A stretch of DNA of 43,660 nt, taken from Synergistales bacterium. Its GTDB lineage: Bacteria; Synergistota; Synergistia; Synergistales; Aminobacteriaceae. Shown here in pieces: positions 31,995 to 40,994 of this stretch (the first letter of the stretch is position 1; every line of letters starts with the position of its first letter). The notes under the pieces are model-generated. The model searched no databases and was not told where the DNA came from. It worked only from the letters and a program-made list of their open reading frames with translations. The stretch is from NCBI GenBank assembly GCA_025997935.1, contig BNVG01000002.1:1-43660 (forward strand). The letters run 5' to 3'. The position numbers and the translations under genes are program-made.

Positions 31995-34211
31995 TCAAGC
32001 GTCCTTCTTTTTAGGCTTTGCGTTTTTGGGCTTCATGAGTTTTGGTTTTTTCTCGCCATGAACGGCATGGGCGGAATGAACCTCCGGTATGTCGCTGTCG
32101 AAAGTCAAAAGCGGGTTCCATCCGCATTCGCGTCGCGTCATAATCTGTTGAGAGTTTATAGCCGGCTCGCCGCTTTTCCGTACCACCTTTTCGTAGCTGC
32201 CGTCGCTTTTGAGCGTTCGGGCCTTTACGTTGTCGCTTATATGCGTAAGCATAATATCCTCCAAGATGGTCTTTCGGACGGCCGTGTCTAAGACGGGCGT
32301 CAGCACCTCGACGCGGCGGTCAAGATTGCGCGGCATGAGGTCTGCGCTTCCAATGAACATCTCGCCGCCCCCTCCTCCGTTGCCAAACCAGTATATCCGA
32401 GGGTGCTCCAAAAAGCGCCCGACCAGAGACGTGACCGTTATGTTTTCGCTGACTCCCTCTACGCCCGGCCTGAGGCAGCATATCCCGCGCACCTGAAGGC
32501 GAACCTCGACGCCGGCGCGCGAAGCGCGGTAGAGAGCCTCTATGCAGGCCTGGTCTACTAAGTGATTTATCTTGAAAAATATCTTTCCACCCCCGCGCTC
32601 CTGATGAATCTGAATTTCTCTGTCTATGCGCGAAACTATTCCGGCGCGTGTGGAGAGCGGCGAGACTAAGAGCTTTCTGTAGCTGCTCTTGCGGGCGAAG
32701 CCTGTCATGTGGTTAAAAAGGTCCGTCACGTCGGCGCATATCTCCTCATTGCTCGTAAAAAGCCCCAGGTCTGTATAAGTTTTGGCCGTGGTCGGGTTGT
32801 AGTTGCCGGTCCCGATATGGACATAACGCCTTATCCCGTCGCTTTCCCTGCGCAGAACAAGGCAGATTTTGGCGTGAATTTTCATTCCTATGAGGCCGTA
32901 GACGACATGTAGCCCCTCTTCTTCTAAGGTGTCCGCCCACTTTATGTTGCGCTCCTCGTCAAAACGGGCTTTTAGCTCTACAACCGCCGTCACCTGTTTA
33001 CCGTTGCGACGCGCCCTGACTAATTCATCTACTACAGGAGACTCGCTACCGACGCGGTATATGGTCTGTTTTATCGCTATGACCTGCGGGTCGTCAGCGG
33101 CCCGGCGCAGGAAATCCAAAACAGGCGTGAAGCTGTCATAAGGGTGGTAGAGCATGAGGTCGTAACGTCTCAGCATGGCAAAAACGCCTACGCGGGACTC
33201 GTTGAAAGGCGCCGGGACGCGTGGAGTGTAGGGGAGGTCTTTCAGGTCGGGTCTCTCGACCTTGCAAAGCTCCATAAGGTCTGACGCGCCGAGCGGCCCC
33301 TTCACTCTGTATATCTGAAACGGTAAAAGATCGAGACGTTTTATCAAAAACCCGGATAACGACGACGACGCGCCGTGTGAAATCTCAAGCCTGATAACCT
33401 CGCCGAAGCGCCTCTGATCCACAAGATCCCGCATTGTTTCCAAGAGATCGTCGGCCTCGTCGGTTTCTATCTCGAAATCCGTGTTTCGCGTAATGCGGAA
33501 CGTGGCGGCCGACACAACCTGATAGCCGGGGAAAAGAGAGTCTAAATTGCGGTAGATGACGTCTTCCAGAAACAAAATATCGTTGTCGTTGGCATTGGAC
33601 GAAAAACCCAAAGACGCGTGAGCCTTGGCTTCTTTGTTTCGCGGAATAAAGAGAAAGCGGCTGACGTTGTTTGGTATCTTGAGACGCGCGAAACATGTCT
33701 CTCCTATAGGGGAGGACAGCTCCACCAAAATGTTCAGCGATTCGTTGGATATAATCGGAAAAGGGCGTCCTGGATCTATGGCCTGAGGCGTCAGAATAGG
33801 ATAAATTTCGTTCTGATAATACCCCTGCAAAAATTTTTTGTGTTTATCCTGTAAATCGTCATACCCCACGATACGTACGCCTTTTTCATAAAGAGACGGG
33901 CGCAACGTTTTGCTCCAGAAGCTCTGCGCGAGGTTCAGGAGCGGGACTATCTTTCGCCTTATGACAGCCAAAGTCTTAGCGGGGGCCATTCTGTCTGAGG
34001 ACGCCCCCCAAGTCCCGTTCATATACTGCTTATACAGGTTTGAGACGCGCACCATAAAAAATTCATCAAGATTGTTATAAAATATGGAAAGAAACTTGAG
34101 CTGCTCGAGGAGAGGATTCGAAGAATCCATCGCCTCGTCCAGCACTCTTTTGTTAAACTCGATCCAGCTGATCTCGCGGTTGAAATAAAGCTCAGGCGCG
34201 TCCAGATCCAT
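31995..34211 (-). CDS. ppk1: Polyphosphate kinase 1
   Basis: This 738-residue protein has the PPK1 domain order: N-terminal helical domain (YFNREISWIEFNKRVLDEA), head domain, then two phospholipase D-like domains with HAKICLVLRR, the phosphorylated-His motif HIGTGNYNPTTAKTYTDLG and IGSADLMPRNLDRRVE. It makes polyphosphate from ATP, reversibly. Start is uncertain: ATG at 34211 has GGAG 15 nt away, while an in-frame TTG at 34220 has it at 6 nt. The unusual Lys/Pro-rich C-terminal tail (about the last 20 residues) is not part of the conserved enzyme. It is followed at once by a CHAD protein gene. Confidence 0.93.
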   Translation of the reverse strand: MDLDAPELYFNREISWIEFNKRVLDEAMDSSNPLLEQLKFLSIFYNNLDEFFMVRVSNLYKQYMNGTWGASSDRMAPAKTLAVIRRKIVPLLNLAQSFWSKTLRPSLYEKGVRIVGYDDLQDKHKKFLQGYYQNEIYPILTPQAIDPGRPFPIISNESLNILVELSSPIGETCFARLKIPNNVSRFLFIPRNKEAKAHASLGFSSNANDNDILFLEDVIYRNLDSLFPGYQVVSAATFRITRNTDFEIETDEADDLLETMRDLVDQRRFGEVIRLEISHGASSSLSGFLIKRLDLLPFQIYRVKGPLGASDLMELCKVERPDLKDLPYTPRVPAPFNESRVGVFAMLRRYDLMLYHPYDSFTPVLDFLRRAADDPQVIAIKQTIYRVGSESPVVDELVRARRNGKQVTAVVELKARFDEERNIKWADTLEEEGLHVVYGLIGMKIHAKICLVLRRESDGIRRYVHIGTGNYNPTTAKTYTDLGLFTSNEEICADVTDLFNHMTGFARKSSYRKLLVSPLSTRAGIVSRIDREIQIHQERGGGKIFFKINHLVDQACIEALYRASRAGVEVRLQVRGICCLRPGVEGVSENITVTSLVGRFLEHPRIYWFGNGGGGGEMFIGSADLMPRNLDRRVEVLTPVLDTAVRKTILEDIMLTHISDNVKARTLKSDGSYEKVVRKSGEPAINSQQIMTRRECGWNPLLTFDSDIPEVHSAHAVHGEKKPKLMKPKNAKPKKKDA

Positions 34212-34236
34212 ACTAAGCAAAGTGTTCTCCGCTTTT

Positions 34237-34563
34237 CTACGCCGCACCCGTACCGACCGCGCCCTTAGCGCCGCCCAGCCCCTTGACACGCTCCAAAACA
34301 ATCTTGTAGCCGCCAGCTCCATAGTCCAAGAATTTTTTTACGCGGCTGATGGTGGCAGTGCTGGCTCCTGTGTGTTGCGCTATCTGCGGGTAAGTCTTGC
34401 CCTCGCTCAGAAGACGCGCCACTTCAAGCCTTTGAGCCAACGCCTTCACCTCTCCGATAGTTGCGACATCTTCAAGAAACGCGTACATCTCGTCCGAAGT
34501 CTTTAACTGCAAAAACGCGTCGCACAACTTATCAGTCAAAGAATCCTTCCAATTTACCGCCAT
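34237..34563 (-). CDS. YerC/YecD-type TrpR-related regulator
   Basis: This 108-residue protein has a TrpR-like fold: FLEDVATIGEVKALAQRLEV then ARLLSEGKTYPQIAQHTGAS followed by TATISRVKKFL, a helix-turn-helix. Regulators of this class are known from Firmicutes and other phyla and their ligands are not established. It is the first gene of the nine-gene minus-strand operon and has a good ribosome-binding site (GGAGGAG, starting 15 nt upstream). It may control its own operon, an inference from position and from a palindrome in its upstream region. Confidence 0.82.
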   Translation of the reverse strand: MAVNWKDSLTDKLCDAFLQLKTSDEMYAFLEDVATIGEVKALAQRLEVARLLSEGKTYPQIAQHTGASTATISRVKKFLDYGAGGYKIVLERVKGLGGAKGAVGTGAA

Positions 34564-34607
34564 GATATTCTCCTCCGTATGTTTTCTGTCCCATATTGTA
34601 AATTCAC

Positions 34608-34638
34608 ATTATCACTTCACATCGCTATTACGTGTAAA
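34608..34638 (-). promoter_or_regulatory. Promoter candidate for the yerC-ppk1-hfl-lpxK operon
   Basis: On the minus strand TTTACA (34638-34633) and GATAAT (34613-34608) are separated by 19 nt, slightly too long for an ideal promoter. The start codon is 45 nt farther on. No better pair was seen between 34564 and 34700. Confidence 0.4.
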
Positions 34639-34640
34639 TA

Positions 34641-34654
34641 ATACTAATTAGTAT
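34641..34654. promoter_or_regulatory. 14-bp perfect palindrome in the yerC/hemW divergent region
   Basis: ATACTAATTAGTAT is a perfect palindrome lying just upstream of the candidate yerC promoter and within the region shared with hemW. A dimeric TrpR-like protein would bind a site of this type. The site is AT-rich, so chance cannot be excluded. Confidence 0.4.
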
Positions 34655-34758
34655 ATATTATATAGTAATGCTTAAACCGATTTAATGATAGCGTAATTTA
34701 CTGAAAAATCACAATCATTTGTAAGCGTTGCGCATTATACTACGGAGGGGTGAGGCTG

Positions 34759-35940
34759 ATGCGGTCAATGATGCAGCCAATTTTTTCTCTTTATGTACAC
34801 GTTCCGTTTTGCGCCGCGAAATGTCATTATTGCGCTTTCTACAGCGTTCCTTTGCGCGCCGGCGACGCGCTCGCGCGCTCTTATCTCGCCGCCCTGAAAG
34901 GCGAGGCGAGAACGCTGCGCTCGTCCTGGGGCGGAAAAATCCCGCTTCGCACGATATATATAGGCGGCGGCACACCGACCGTCTTATCCCCCGACTTGTG
35001 GCGCGGCCTTATCAAAACCGTAACCGAGTTTTTTGACCTGTCCCACATCGAGGAGGCCACGGTCGAGGCAAACCCGTGTTCTATGAGTGATTCGCATTTA
35101 GCCCTTTGGCGCGGCGCGTTCGTCACCCGTGTGAGCCTTGGCGTCCAAAGCCTCGACGACGACGAACTGCGCTGGCTCGGCCGTCTGCACGACGCGAAAA
35201 CGGCGCTGCGCGCCATAGAGAAAGCCCTGTCGTACGGCTTTGACGTATCCGCCGACGCTATCTTCGCGCTTCCCCGTCAGACGCTTCGCGCGTGGCGAAA
35301 CACATGCGCGCAAATTATATCCTCCGGAGTCGGCCATATCTCGGCTTATCAACTGACCGTCGAACCAGATACGCCTCTTGGCAGACTATCCGCCGACGCG
35401 CCGCTCGCCGCGCCGGACGGATACCCTTTTTATCGCTTCGCACAGTGGTATATGGAGAAAAAGGGCTTGATACAATATGAAATATCGAGCTTCGCGAAGC
35501 CCGGGCTGGAATGCCGCCACAACTTAGCGTATTGGCGCCAAGAAAACGTACTGGCTCTCGGCTCGTCCGCTTGGGGCTACATAAACCGCGCGTCAGACGG
35601 CTTTCGCTATCACAACGTAAAGACCGTATGGGAATATATAGCTCTGACGGACTCGCGTCTTCCGATTGCGGACGCCGAAATACTGACCGGAGAAAAAAGA
35701 GGCGGGGAGGCCGCTATTTTAGCTCTCAGGACAAAATGGGGCGTTGACTTCAAAAAAGAAAATTTCGCGGCGCGTTTCGGAGACGCCTTGACCGAAAAAG
35801 TGATAAGCGTTCTCGAAAACATCCCGCCGCGCTTGGTCGGCTTCGAAAGAGACGAGAGGGGAAACGTAGAGCGCGCGTGGCTCACGGCAAGCGGAATGAG
35901 AGTGGGCAACGCGATATGGGGCGAGATAGTCGAGGGGTAA
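34759..35940 (+). CDS. hemW: HemW-like radical SAM protein
   Basis: This 393-residue protein begins with SLYVHVPFCAAKCHYCAFYS, the CxxxCxxC radical SAM cluster in the HemW arrangement. It continues with TIYIGGGTPTVLSPD, RVSLGVQSLDDDELRWLGR, GHISAYQLTVEPDTPL and YEISSFAKPGLECRHNLAYW, all HemW/HemN-family signatures. HemW proteins bind heme and probably serve heme trafficking instead of acting as coproporphyrinogen dehydrogenases. Start: ATG at 34759 with GGAGGGG 8 nt upstream; an in-frame GTG at 34750 overlaps that site. A TATACT (34736-34741) could be its -10. The gene ends at a strong hairpin. Confidence 0.9.
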   Translation: MRSMMQPIFSLYVHVPFCAAKCHYCAFYSVPLRAGDALARSYLAALKGEARTLRSSWGGKIPLRTIYIGGGTPTVLSPDLWRGLIKTVTEFFDLSHIEEATVEANPCSMSDSHLALWRGAFVTRVSLGVQSLDDDELRWLGRLHDAKTALRAIEKALSYGFDVSADAIFALPRQTLRAWRNTCAQIISSGVGHISAYQLTVEPDTPLGRLSADAPLAAPDGYPFYRFAQWYMEKKGLIQYEISSFAKPGLECRHNLAYWRQENVLALGSSAWGYINRASDGFRYHNVKTVWEYIALTDSRLPIADAEILTGEKRGGEAAILALRTKWGVDFKKENFAARFGDALTEKVISVLENIPPRLVGFERDERGNVERAWLTASGMRVGNAIWGEIVEG

Positions 35941-35946
35941 AACCAA

Positions 35947-35981
35947 GGCGAGGCGCGACCTCGGTAAAGTCGCGCCTCGCC
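35947..35981. terminator. Hairpin between convergent hemW and acsB (probable terminator)
   Basis: GGCGAGGCGCGAC at 35947-35959 pairs perfectly with GTCGCGCCTCGCC at 35969-35981 (13 bp, 9-nt loop). On the minus strand it is followed by TTGGTTTTA, so it best fits the end of the acs operon transcript. On the plus strand no T-run follows, and it may terminate hemW less efficiently. The region 35982-36040 holds nothing else. Confidence 0.7.
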
Positions 35982-36040
35982 AATTGCGGCAATAATTGCT
36001 CGTAAATCTGTTCGTAGCCGCTTTTCAAAAAATTGTAAAT

Positions 36041-38176
36041 TTACTCCACTATCGGGTCCATCGTCAGGGCGGGGTGACCGACTTTTTCGAGGAACTCCGC
36101 TATGACGTCCGGCTCGCTCCCGACATCCTCGTCGGCTATCTTGTCGATGAAGTCCTCGCCAAGCCCGGCCTCGACTGAACGCTTGACGAACTCGTCACGC
36201 AGATACGCCTTCAAATCCTTGGGCATCCAGCATATGCGACCTAAACCGCCGTCTCCGGCTATGAATTTCTTGCTGATGACATACTGGCGTCCGACTCCCA
36301 TGAAGCCGGGGGTCTGAGCGCCGCCGCCGACAGTGCCAGCAAGCGTGGCGAACGTCATCCCACAAGGCGTCATACCGCCGTACTCGCGCGTGGTTATCAT
36401 TATTCCGTTAGCCTCCGGGAAGAGAGCCAAAATAGCCTCAAAACAGCCGCAAGAGGTCATAGGTTGCTCCATGAAGCTATAGAGCGAGACTTCTTCGAGC
36501 GCCTTGTTGCTGGCCGCGTAGATGAACTCGTTCACGTTCGGATAGAAGCCCTTCACTGGGTCGGTGGGTTCTCCGCGCTCTATCGCCGAGTTTGGCCCGT
36601 TGGGGTCGATTTCGTGGCTCGCTCTCGCGTCGAGCCAATTGACAGCGCCGCAAAGCCCGATACGCTCAGGCGTGATGACGCACATGTGGCTCGGGGCGAA
36701 GCTCTGACAGAGTTTGCAAGAGTAGAACATGTCGCACTTTTCATCGGTAAGGCCGCGCATCCGCTCGTCCCGCGCCGCGTAAGTCTTCCGCGCCTCCGTT
36801 ATGACCTTATCCACTTCCGCCTGATCGGTCATAATGACGACTTCCACTCTGTCGACGATGGCCGGAAAATCGACCTTCAGTTTCGCTATGGCTATCTCGC
36901 CAAGGTGATGCAGACGTAAACCGGCCCCAAACGCGGTTTTACTGACGCGAACCCATATAATGTCTCTTTGCGCGTTGTGCCAGAGGCCCTCTCCAAAGTT
37001 CACGATGTCGTGTATGCGGCGTTCAAGGACGCTTTCGAAGTCCTTCTGCATCTTCCTGCCGTATATTTTTATCATAAAGCCGAGAGGCAGTCTTCCGCCG
37101 TCTTCCACGGAGTCGATGTCAGGGCCGATAAGCGACACTTTGCCGTCCTCTATGTCGTCGGCCTCGACCATACGCACCCACTCAAACGCCGTCGTGCGCG
37201 TTCCGCCGAACTCGATGTGCATGGCTTCCTTGCGGATAGTCTCACCCTCGAACGCCGGACCCATCAGTATCGGTATATCTATGTCGAGCGTCGTTATTTT
37301 TATCCCGCGAAGCTCGAGCCCCAAGGCTATCATCTTCTTGGGATCGGGCTCGTAGAGATACCAGTCGGGAATTTCCTCTTCCTTAGTGAGCGGTTGGTCC
37401 GTTATGGTCGGGTGATTGAGGTACATTGCCCCGAACTCAGCGGCGACCCGCACGTCGTCCTGATTGCCCAGGGCCAATACGAACGCGCGGACGCGCTTCT
37501 TCTGATACTCGAGATGCTGTTCAAGCTCTCCCGCCGGTACGCCGCCGAAAGCGAGTCCGGCTCTAAGCGCGTAGTTGACGGCGTGTATGACCTGCGTGAA
37601 GTTGCCGAGCGGGAAGGCGATATAGTCCACGCCAAGGTTCATCCCCGCTTCCAAGAGCTGCTCTATGATTTCGTTGGAGAGCATTATCATAATGCCCTTG
37701 CCCTGCAAATTACGGAATATATCGACTGCGGTCTGGGTGTCCTTCGCCTTGCCTATGATGACGGCGAAGCCGGGGATGGTGAAGTCCACAAGCTGGATGC
37801 CGAAGCGTCTCAGTATCGGGTCGGTAAGGAAACCCGTCCAGGGAGCCTCGTATTTTGGGCCGTCCAAGTAGTTGCAGGCCTCTATCACCTCGGCGGCGAA
37901 GAGCGTCACCCTGCCGTTATTCCTTGCGCCCTCAAACGTATAGTCAGGGCGTAGATATTGCGTCTTCACTTTATTCAGTATGGGCACGAGCTGGTTCAGC
38001 GTTTCGACCTTCGTCCCCTCAAGCGCCGTTATGACGGGCAGGAAGTAGGCCGTCTCGGGGTAAGCCACCGCGTGATCGCGGCCGTATTCCTCTATAGCCT
38101 GGTCGAGCCTTATTTGTGCGTAACCAGCAGCCGTCACCGCGCCTTCGTAAGCTTTTTTGAACAAGTCTATCGACAT
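36041..38176 (-). CDS. acsB: Acetyl-CoA synthase (CODH/ACS beta subunit)
   Basis: This 711-residue protein is the full-length bacterial AcsB type with an N-terminal CODH-contacting domain, unlike the shorter archaeal CdhC. A-cluster ligands are visible in DMFYSCKLCQSFAPSHMC followed by TPERIGLCGAVNW, and in SCGCFEAILALFPEA (C-G-C contributes the distal nickel site). It condenses CO, a methyl group from the corrinoid protein and CoA to acetyl-CoA. Start: ATG at 38176 with GGGAGG upstream; the in-frame extension to 38272 overlaps cooS. It is the last gene of the operon before the hairpin at 35947-35981. Confidence 0.96.
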   Translation of the reverse strand: MSIDLFKKAYEGAVTAAGYAQIRLDQAIEEYGRDHAVAYPETAYFLPVITALEGTKVETLNQLVPILNKVKTQYLRPDYTFEGARNNGRVTLFAAEVIEACNYLDGPKYEAPWTGFLTDPILRRFGIQLVDFTIPGFAVIIGKAKDTQTAVDIFRNLQGKGIMIMLSNEIIEQLLEAGMNLGVDYIAFPLGNFTQVIHAVNYALRAGLAFGGVPAGELEQHLEYQKKRVRAFVLALGNQDDVRVAAEFGAMYLNHPTITDQPLTKEEEIPDWYLYEPDPKKMIALGLELRGIKITTLDIDIPILMGPAFEGETIRKEAMHIEFGGTRTTAFEWVRMVEADDIEDGKVSLIGPDIDSVEDGGRLPLGFMIKIYGRKMQKDFESVLERRIHDIVNFGEGLWHNAQRDIIWVRVSKTAFGAGLRLHHLGEIAIAKLKVDFPAIVDRVEVVIMTDQAEVDKVITEARKTYAARDERMRGLTDEKCDMFYSCKLCQSFAPSHMCVITPERIGLCGAVNWLDARASHEIDPNGPNSAIERGEPTDPVKGFYPNVNEFIYAASNKALEEVSLYSFMEQPMTSCGCFEAILALFPEANGIMITTREYGGMTPCGMTFATLAGTVGGGAQTPGFMGVGRQYVISKKFIAGDGGLGRICWMPKDLKAYLRDEFVKRSVEAGLGEDFIDKIADEDVGSEPDVIAEFLEKVGHPALTMDPIVE

Positions 38177-38190
38177 TATGACAGCCTCCC

Positions 38191-40149
38191 TTAACCTTCC
38201 ATCAAATCGGTCATTAAGTTGGTGGCCGAGCTGTAGACTTCTGCGGCCTTTTTGTGTATCCCAAGCCTCCACAAACGCTTCTCAAGGCGCTCAAGCAACT
38301 TCTGCGCGCCCTTCTCTGCGTCGGTCTCGAATATGAAATACCCGCCGAACACGTCGCGAGCGACCTGCGTCACGAGATCGAACACAAGCGGAGAGCCGTC
38401 GATGGGCGGCATGACGCCGACGTGGGTGGGTATGCCCATAGCGACCATCCATGAGCCTATGGAAACCGCCTTTTCGCTCGTCGCTTCGGGAGCCGACGCC
38501 ACAAAGGGAAGATGCGGCACGGAGACGCCCATGTCGAGCGCAAGTCTGTGCCAGAGTTGCTGAATACGGCTGTTGTCGACGCAGGAACCCATGTGGAACA
38601 CCAAAGGAAGTTGAATGCCCGCCGCGTCCTGTATGCGCTTTATAACTTTTTTGAGTCCGGGGCCGGCGAACTTCTCCACTCCCTCAGGGCTCATCATGCC
38701 GAACTTGGCGAAAGCTCCCGCCGAGCAGCCCGTCGAGACGAGGAACACGTCGTTCTTGGCGAGGTACTCCGCTATCTTTATGATGTCCCCGTCGTGAACC
38801 GTCTTTTGGTTGTTGCAGCCGGCGAAGGCGCAGATGCCCTTTATCTCGCCGTTTCTAATAGCGTCCGACAGTACGCTTATCGGGTTCGAAGCGTTCACCT
38901 TGCCCAAGACGTCCAAAAGCGCCTCGACGCTGAAACCGCCGATGACGTCTTTTTTGAAATTGGGGATGTGAACGAGGTCGGCTCTGCGATTTTTGAAGTT
39001 GTCTATCGCAAGGCGAATTATCTCACGGGCAGATTCTTTGGCGGTTGCGGGGTTGAACTCGATGTGGGCCGCGCCGGGGATTTTTGAAAACTTGATCGTA
39101 CTTATCGTGAGGGTGTGGTAGCAGTTACAAACTTCCTGCACGCCGGGGGCTATGCACTGGACGTCGACCACCATAGCGTCGAGAACGCCCGTCATAATAG
39201 CGAGCTCCTGAGTGCCGAAGTTCGTCGCCATCGGGACGCCCCTGCGCATCAGGACTTCGTTGCCGGTGCAGCATATGCCGACTAAGTTGATACCCGAAGC
39301 GCCGATTTTTTTCGCCTCGTCCTGAAGCTCGTCGGCTATGTCGACGATCATCTCAGACAGAACGGGATTGTGTCCGTGTATCGCTATATTGACGTATTCT
39401 TTACGCAATGTGCCGAGGTTGGCGGAGGTTTTTACGGGTTCGGGCGTGCCGAACAGGATGTCGGAGAGATCCGTGGATAGGCTCATGCCTGTGAAGTCGG
39501 CGAGAGCCGCCTGTAGGCCGCCGAAAATTATGTTGACGGGGTCGGCGTCCGTGCCCATGTGCGTCTCGTGGAAAAGCTGAACCACGGCCCTATCAATGGC
39601 GGGCGGGCTGATTCTGGTCTTCTTGAACTTCTTCTTGCGCTCGTCGTCGATATTCGTGTCGAGCCACACGCAGGGCTCTTCCGTGTATTTGCCGTAATCG
39701 TTCAGAGCTAAGACGGCGACGTCTTTGGCTATGTCCACGTCCTTGCGGCCTTCCACGGCGACGCCGACTCTCTCGGCGACCTTGTGCAGTTTATCGCTGT
39801 CCTTGATGCGGTAGTCGGGAGCCTTGCCCTCGGCCGTCGCGAGCAGGGTGTGGGCTATCTCGCGTCCGTGGTCGCTGTGGGCCGAAGCGCCTCCGGCGAT
39901 GGAACGGGCGACGTTGCGTGAGACTATAGTATAGTCGCGCGCTCCGCAAATCCCCATCTCGGCTCCCTTTTTTGTGGGAATCACTCGGCAGGGGCCCTGT
40001 ATACATACCTTGCAACAGACGCCTGTGAGTCCGAATTTACACTGCGGCTGCTGAGCCTTGTAGCGGTCGAATTGCGTGGAAATGCCGAGACGTTCGGCAA
40101 TTTCCAGCATTTCTTGAGCAGCCGGATCTATGGTGCGATATTCGCTCAT
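38191..40149 (-). CDS. cooS: Carbon monoxide dehydrogenase, catalytic subunit (CODH/ACS alpha)
   Basis: This 652-residue Ni,Fe-CODH has N-terminal cysteines at residues 37 and 45 (D-cluster) and 46, 49, 54 and 68 (B-cluster), the spacing of characterised CooS enzymes. C-cluster ligands lie in IAIHGHNP, VGICCTGNE, VQCIAPGVQEVCNCYHT, CAFAGCNN, STGCSAGAF and MGSCVDNSR. It reduces CO2 to CO for AcsB, or oxidises CO. It sits directly upstream of acsB (14-nt gap), as in acetogenic-type clusters where it is called acsA. Ribosome-binding site GAGGAGGG precedes the ATG. Confidence 0.96.
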   Translation of the reverse strand: MSEYRTIDPAAQEMLEIAERLGISTQFDRYKAQQPQCKFGLTGVCCKVCIQGPCRVIPTKKGAEMGICGARDYTIVSRNVARSIAGGASAHSDHGREIAHTLLATAEGKAPDYRIKDSDKLHKVAERVGVAVEGRKDVDIAKDVAVLALNDYGKYTEEPCVWLDTNIDDERKKKFKKTRISPPAIDRAVVQLFHETHMGTDADPVNIIFGGLQAALADFTGMSLSTDLSDILFGTPEPVKTSANLGTLRKEYVNIAIHGHNPVLSEMIVDIADELQDEAKKIGASGINLVGICCTGNEVLMRRGVPMATNFGTQELAIMTGVLDAMVVDVQCIAPGVQEVCNCYHTLTISTIKFSKIPGAAHIEFNPATAKESAREIIRLAIDNFKNRRADLVHIPNFKKDVIGGFSVEALLDVLGKVNASNPISVLSDAIRNGEIKGICAFAGCNNQKTVHDGDIIKIAEYLAKNDVFLVSTGCSAGAFAKFGMMSPEGVEKFAGPGLKKVIKRIQDAAGIQLPLVFHMGSCVDNSRIQQLWHRLALDMGVSVPHLPFVASAPEATSEKAVSIGSWMVAMGIPTHVGVMPPIDGSPLVFDLVTQVARDVFGGYFIFETDAEKGAQKLLERLEKRLWRLGIHKKAAEVYSSATNLMTDLMEG

Positions 40150-40162
40150 AAAACACCCTCCT

Positions 40163-40969
40163 CTAATGAATGGTATGCCGAGCGGACTTGAACAGGTCGG
40201 CGTAAGAGTCGCAGTAAATTTCCTTGTTGAGCAGCACGCGCGCGGTGGCCGCCGCGTCCATCAGATCGGTATCGGCCGGGTTGGCTATAGCCGAGTCTAA
40301 CCCCGCGCCCATCAGCAACACGAGCGCCGTGCGGTTTATCAGGTTGCGGTTCGCGCAGCGCTGAGAAACGTTGGAGAGGCCGCATGTGGTCTTGGGAGCC
40401 GGGTCGGCCATCAGTTTTACCTGACGCAGCGTCTCTAAGGCCTCGATGAAGTGATCCTGCGCCACGTTCACTGGAAGTATCAACGGGTCGATGTAGAGGC
40501 TCTCCATAGGAAGGCCAAATTCGTCGGCGGCGGCGACAAGCTCCATAGCAAGGCCGACTCGCACATCGCTGGACTTTGGAATACCGGACTCCTCGCTCAT
40601 CGCGAGGCCGATAACACTCGCGTTGTATTTGATAGCCATCGGGAAGACTCTCTCTATCTTATGCCTGTCGGCGTGGCAGGAGTTTATAAGAGCCGGGTGT
40701 TTACAAAGAGCCAGACCTTCCTCGATGAGGTCATAGTTTGTGGAATCGAGGGCGAGCGGAGTGTCGACCGCGCCCTGAGCCGCCTCAATCAGAAACTTGA
40801 AAGCCTTACTGGGGTCGGTAGCGGCGGCTCCTACGTTTATATCGAGCCACGCCGCCCCCAACTGCGTCTGCTTTACCGCCCAAGCAGCTATAGGTTCCGG
40901 GTTGCCGTCGATTATCGCCTGCTTGATGTCGGTGAACATGCCGTTGATGCGCTCGCCAATGATCTCCAT
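40163..40969 (-). CDS. acsE: Methyltetrahydrofolate:corrinoid iron-sulfur protein methyltransferase
   Basis: This 268-residue pterin-binding TIM barrel starts MEIIGERINGMFTDIKQAII and has AAWLDINVGA, LALDSTNYDLIEEGL and SLYIDPLILPVNVAQDH. It matches AcsE (about 262 residues in the characterised enzyme) more than MetH domains, and moves the methyl group from methyl-tetrahydrofolate to the cobalt of the corrinoid protein. It stands between acsD and cooS with short gaps (25 and 13 nt). Confidence 0.94.
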   Translation of the reverse strand: MEIIGERINGMFTDIKQAIIDGNPEPIAAWAVKQTQLGAAWLDINVGAAATDPSKAFKFLIEAAQGAVDTPLALDSTNYDLIEEGLALCKHPALINSCHADRHKIERVFPMAIKYNASVIGLAMSEESGIPKSSDVRVGLAMELVAAADEFGLPMESLYIDPLILPVNVAQDHFIEALETLRQVKLMADPAPKTTCGLSNVSQRCANRNLINRTALVLLMGAGLDSAIANPADTDLMDAAATARVLLNKEIYCDSYADLFKSARHTIH

Positions 40970-40994
40970 ATTATTTCATCTCCTTATAAGATTT

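Noticed and set aside
36968..37954. 328-codon plus-strand open frame
   Set aside because: Antisense shadow of acsB.
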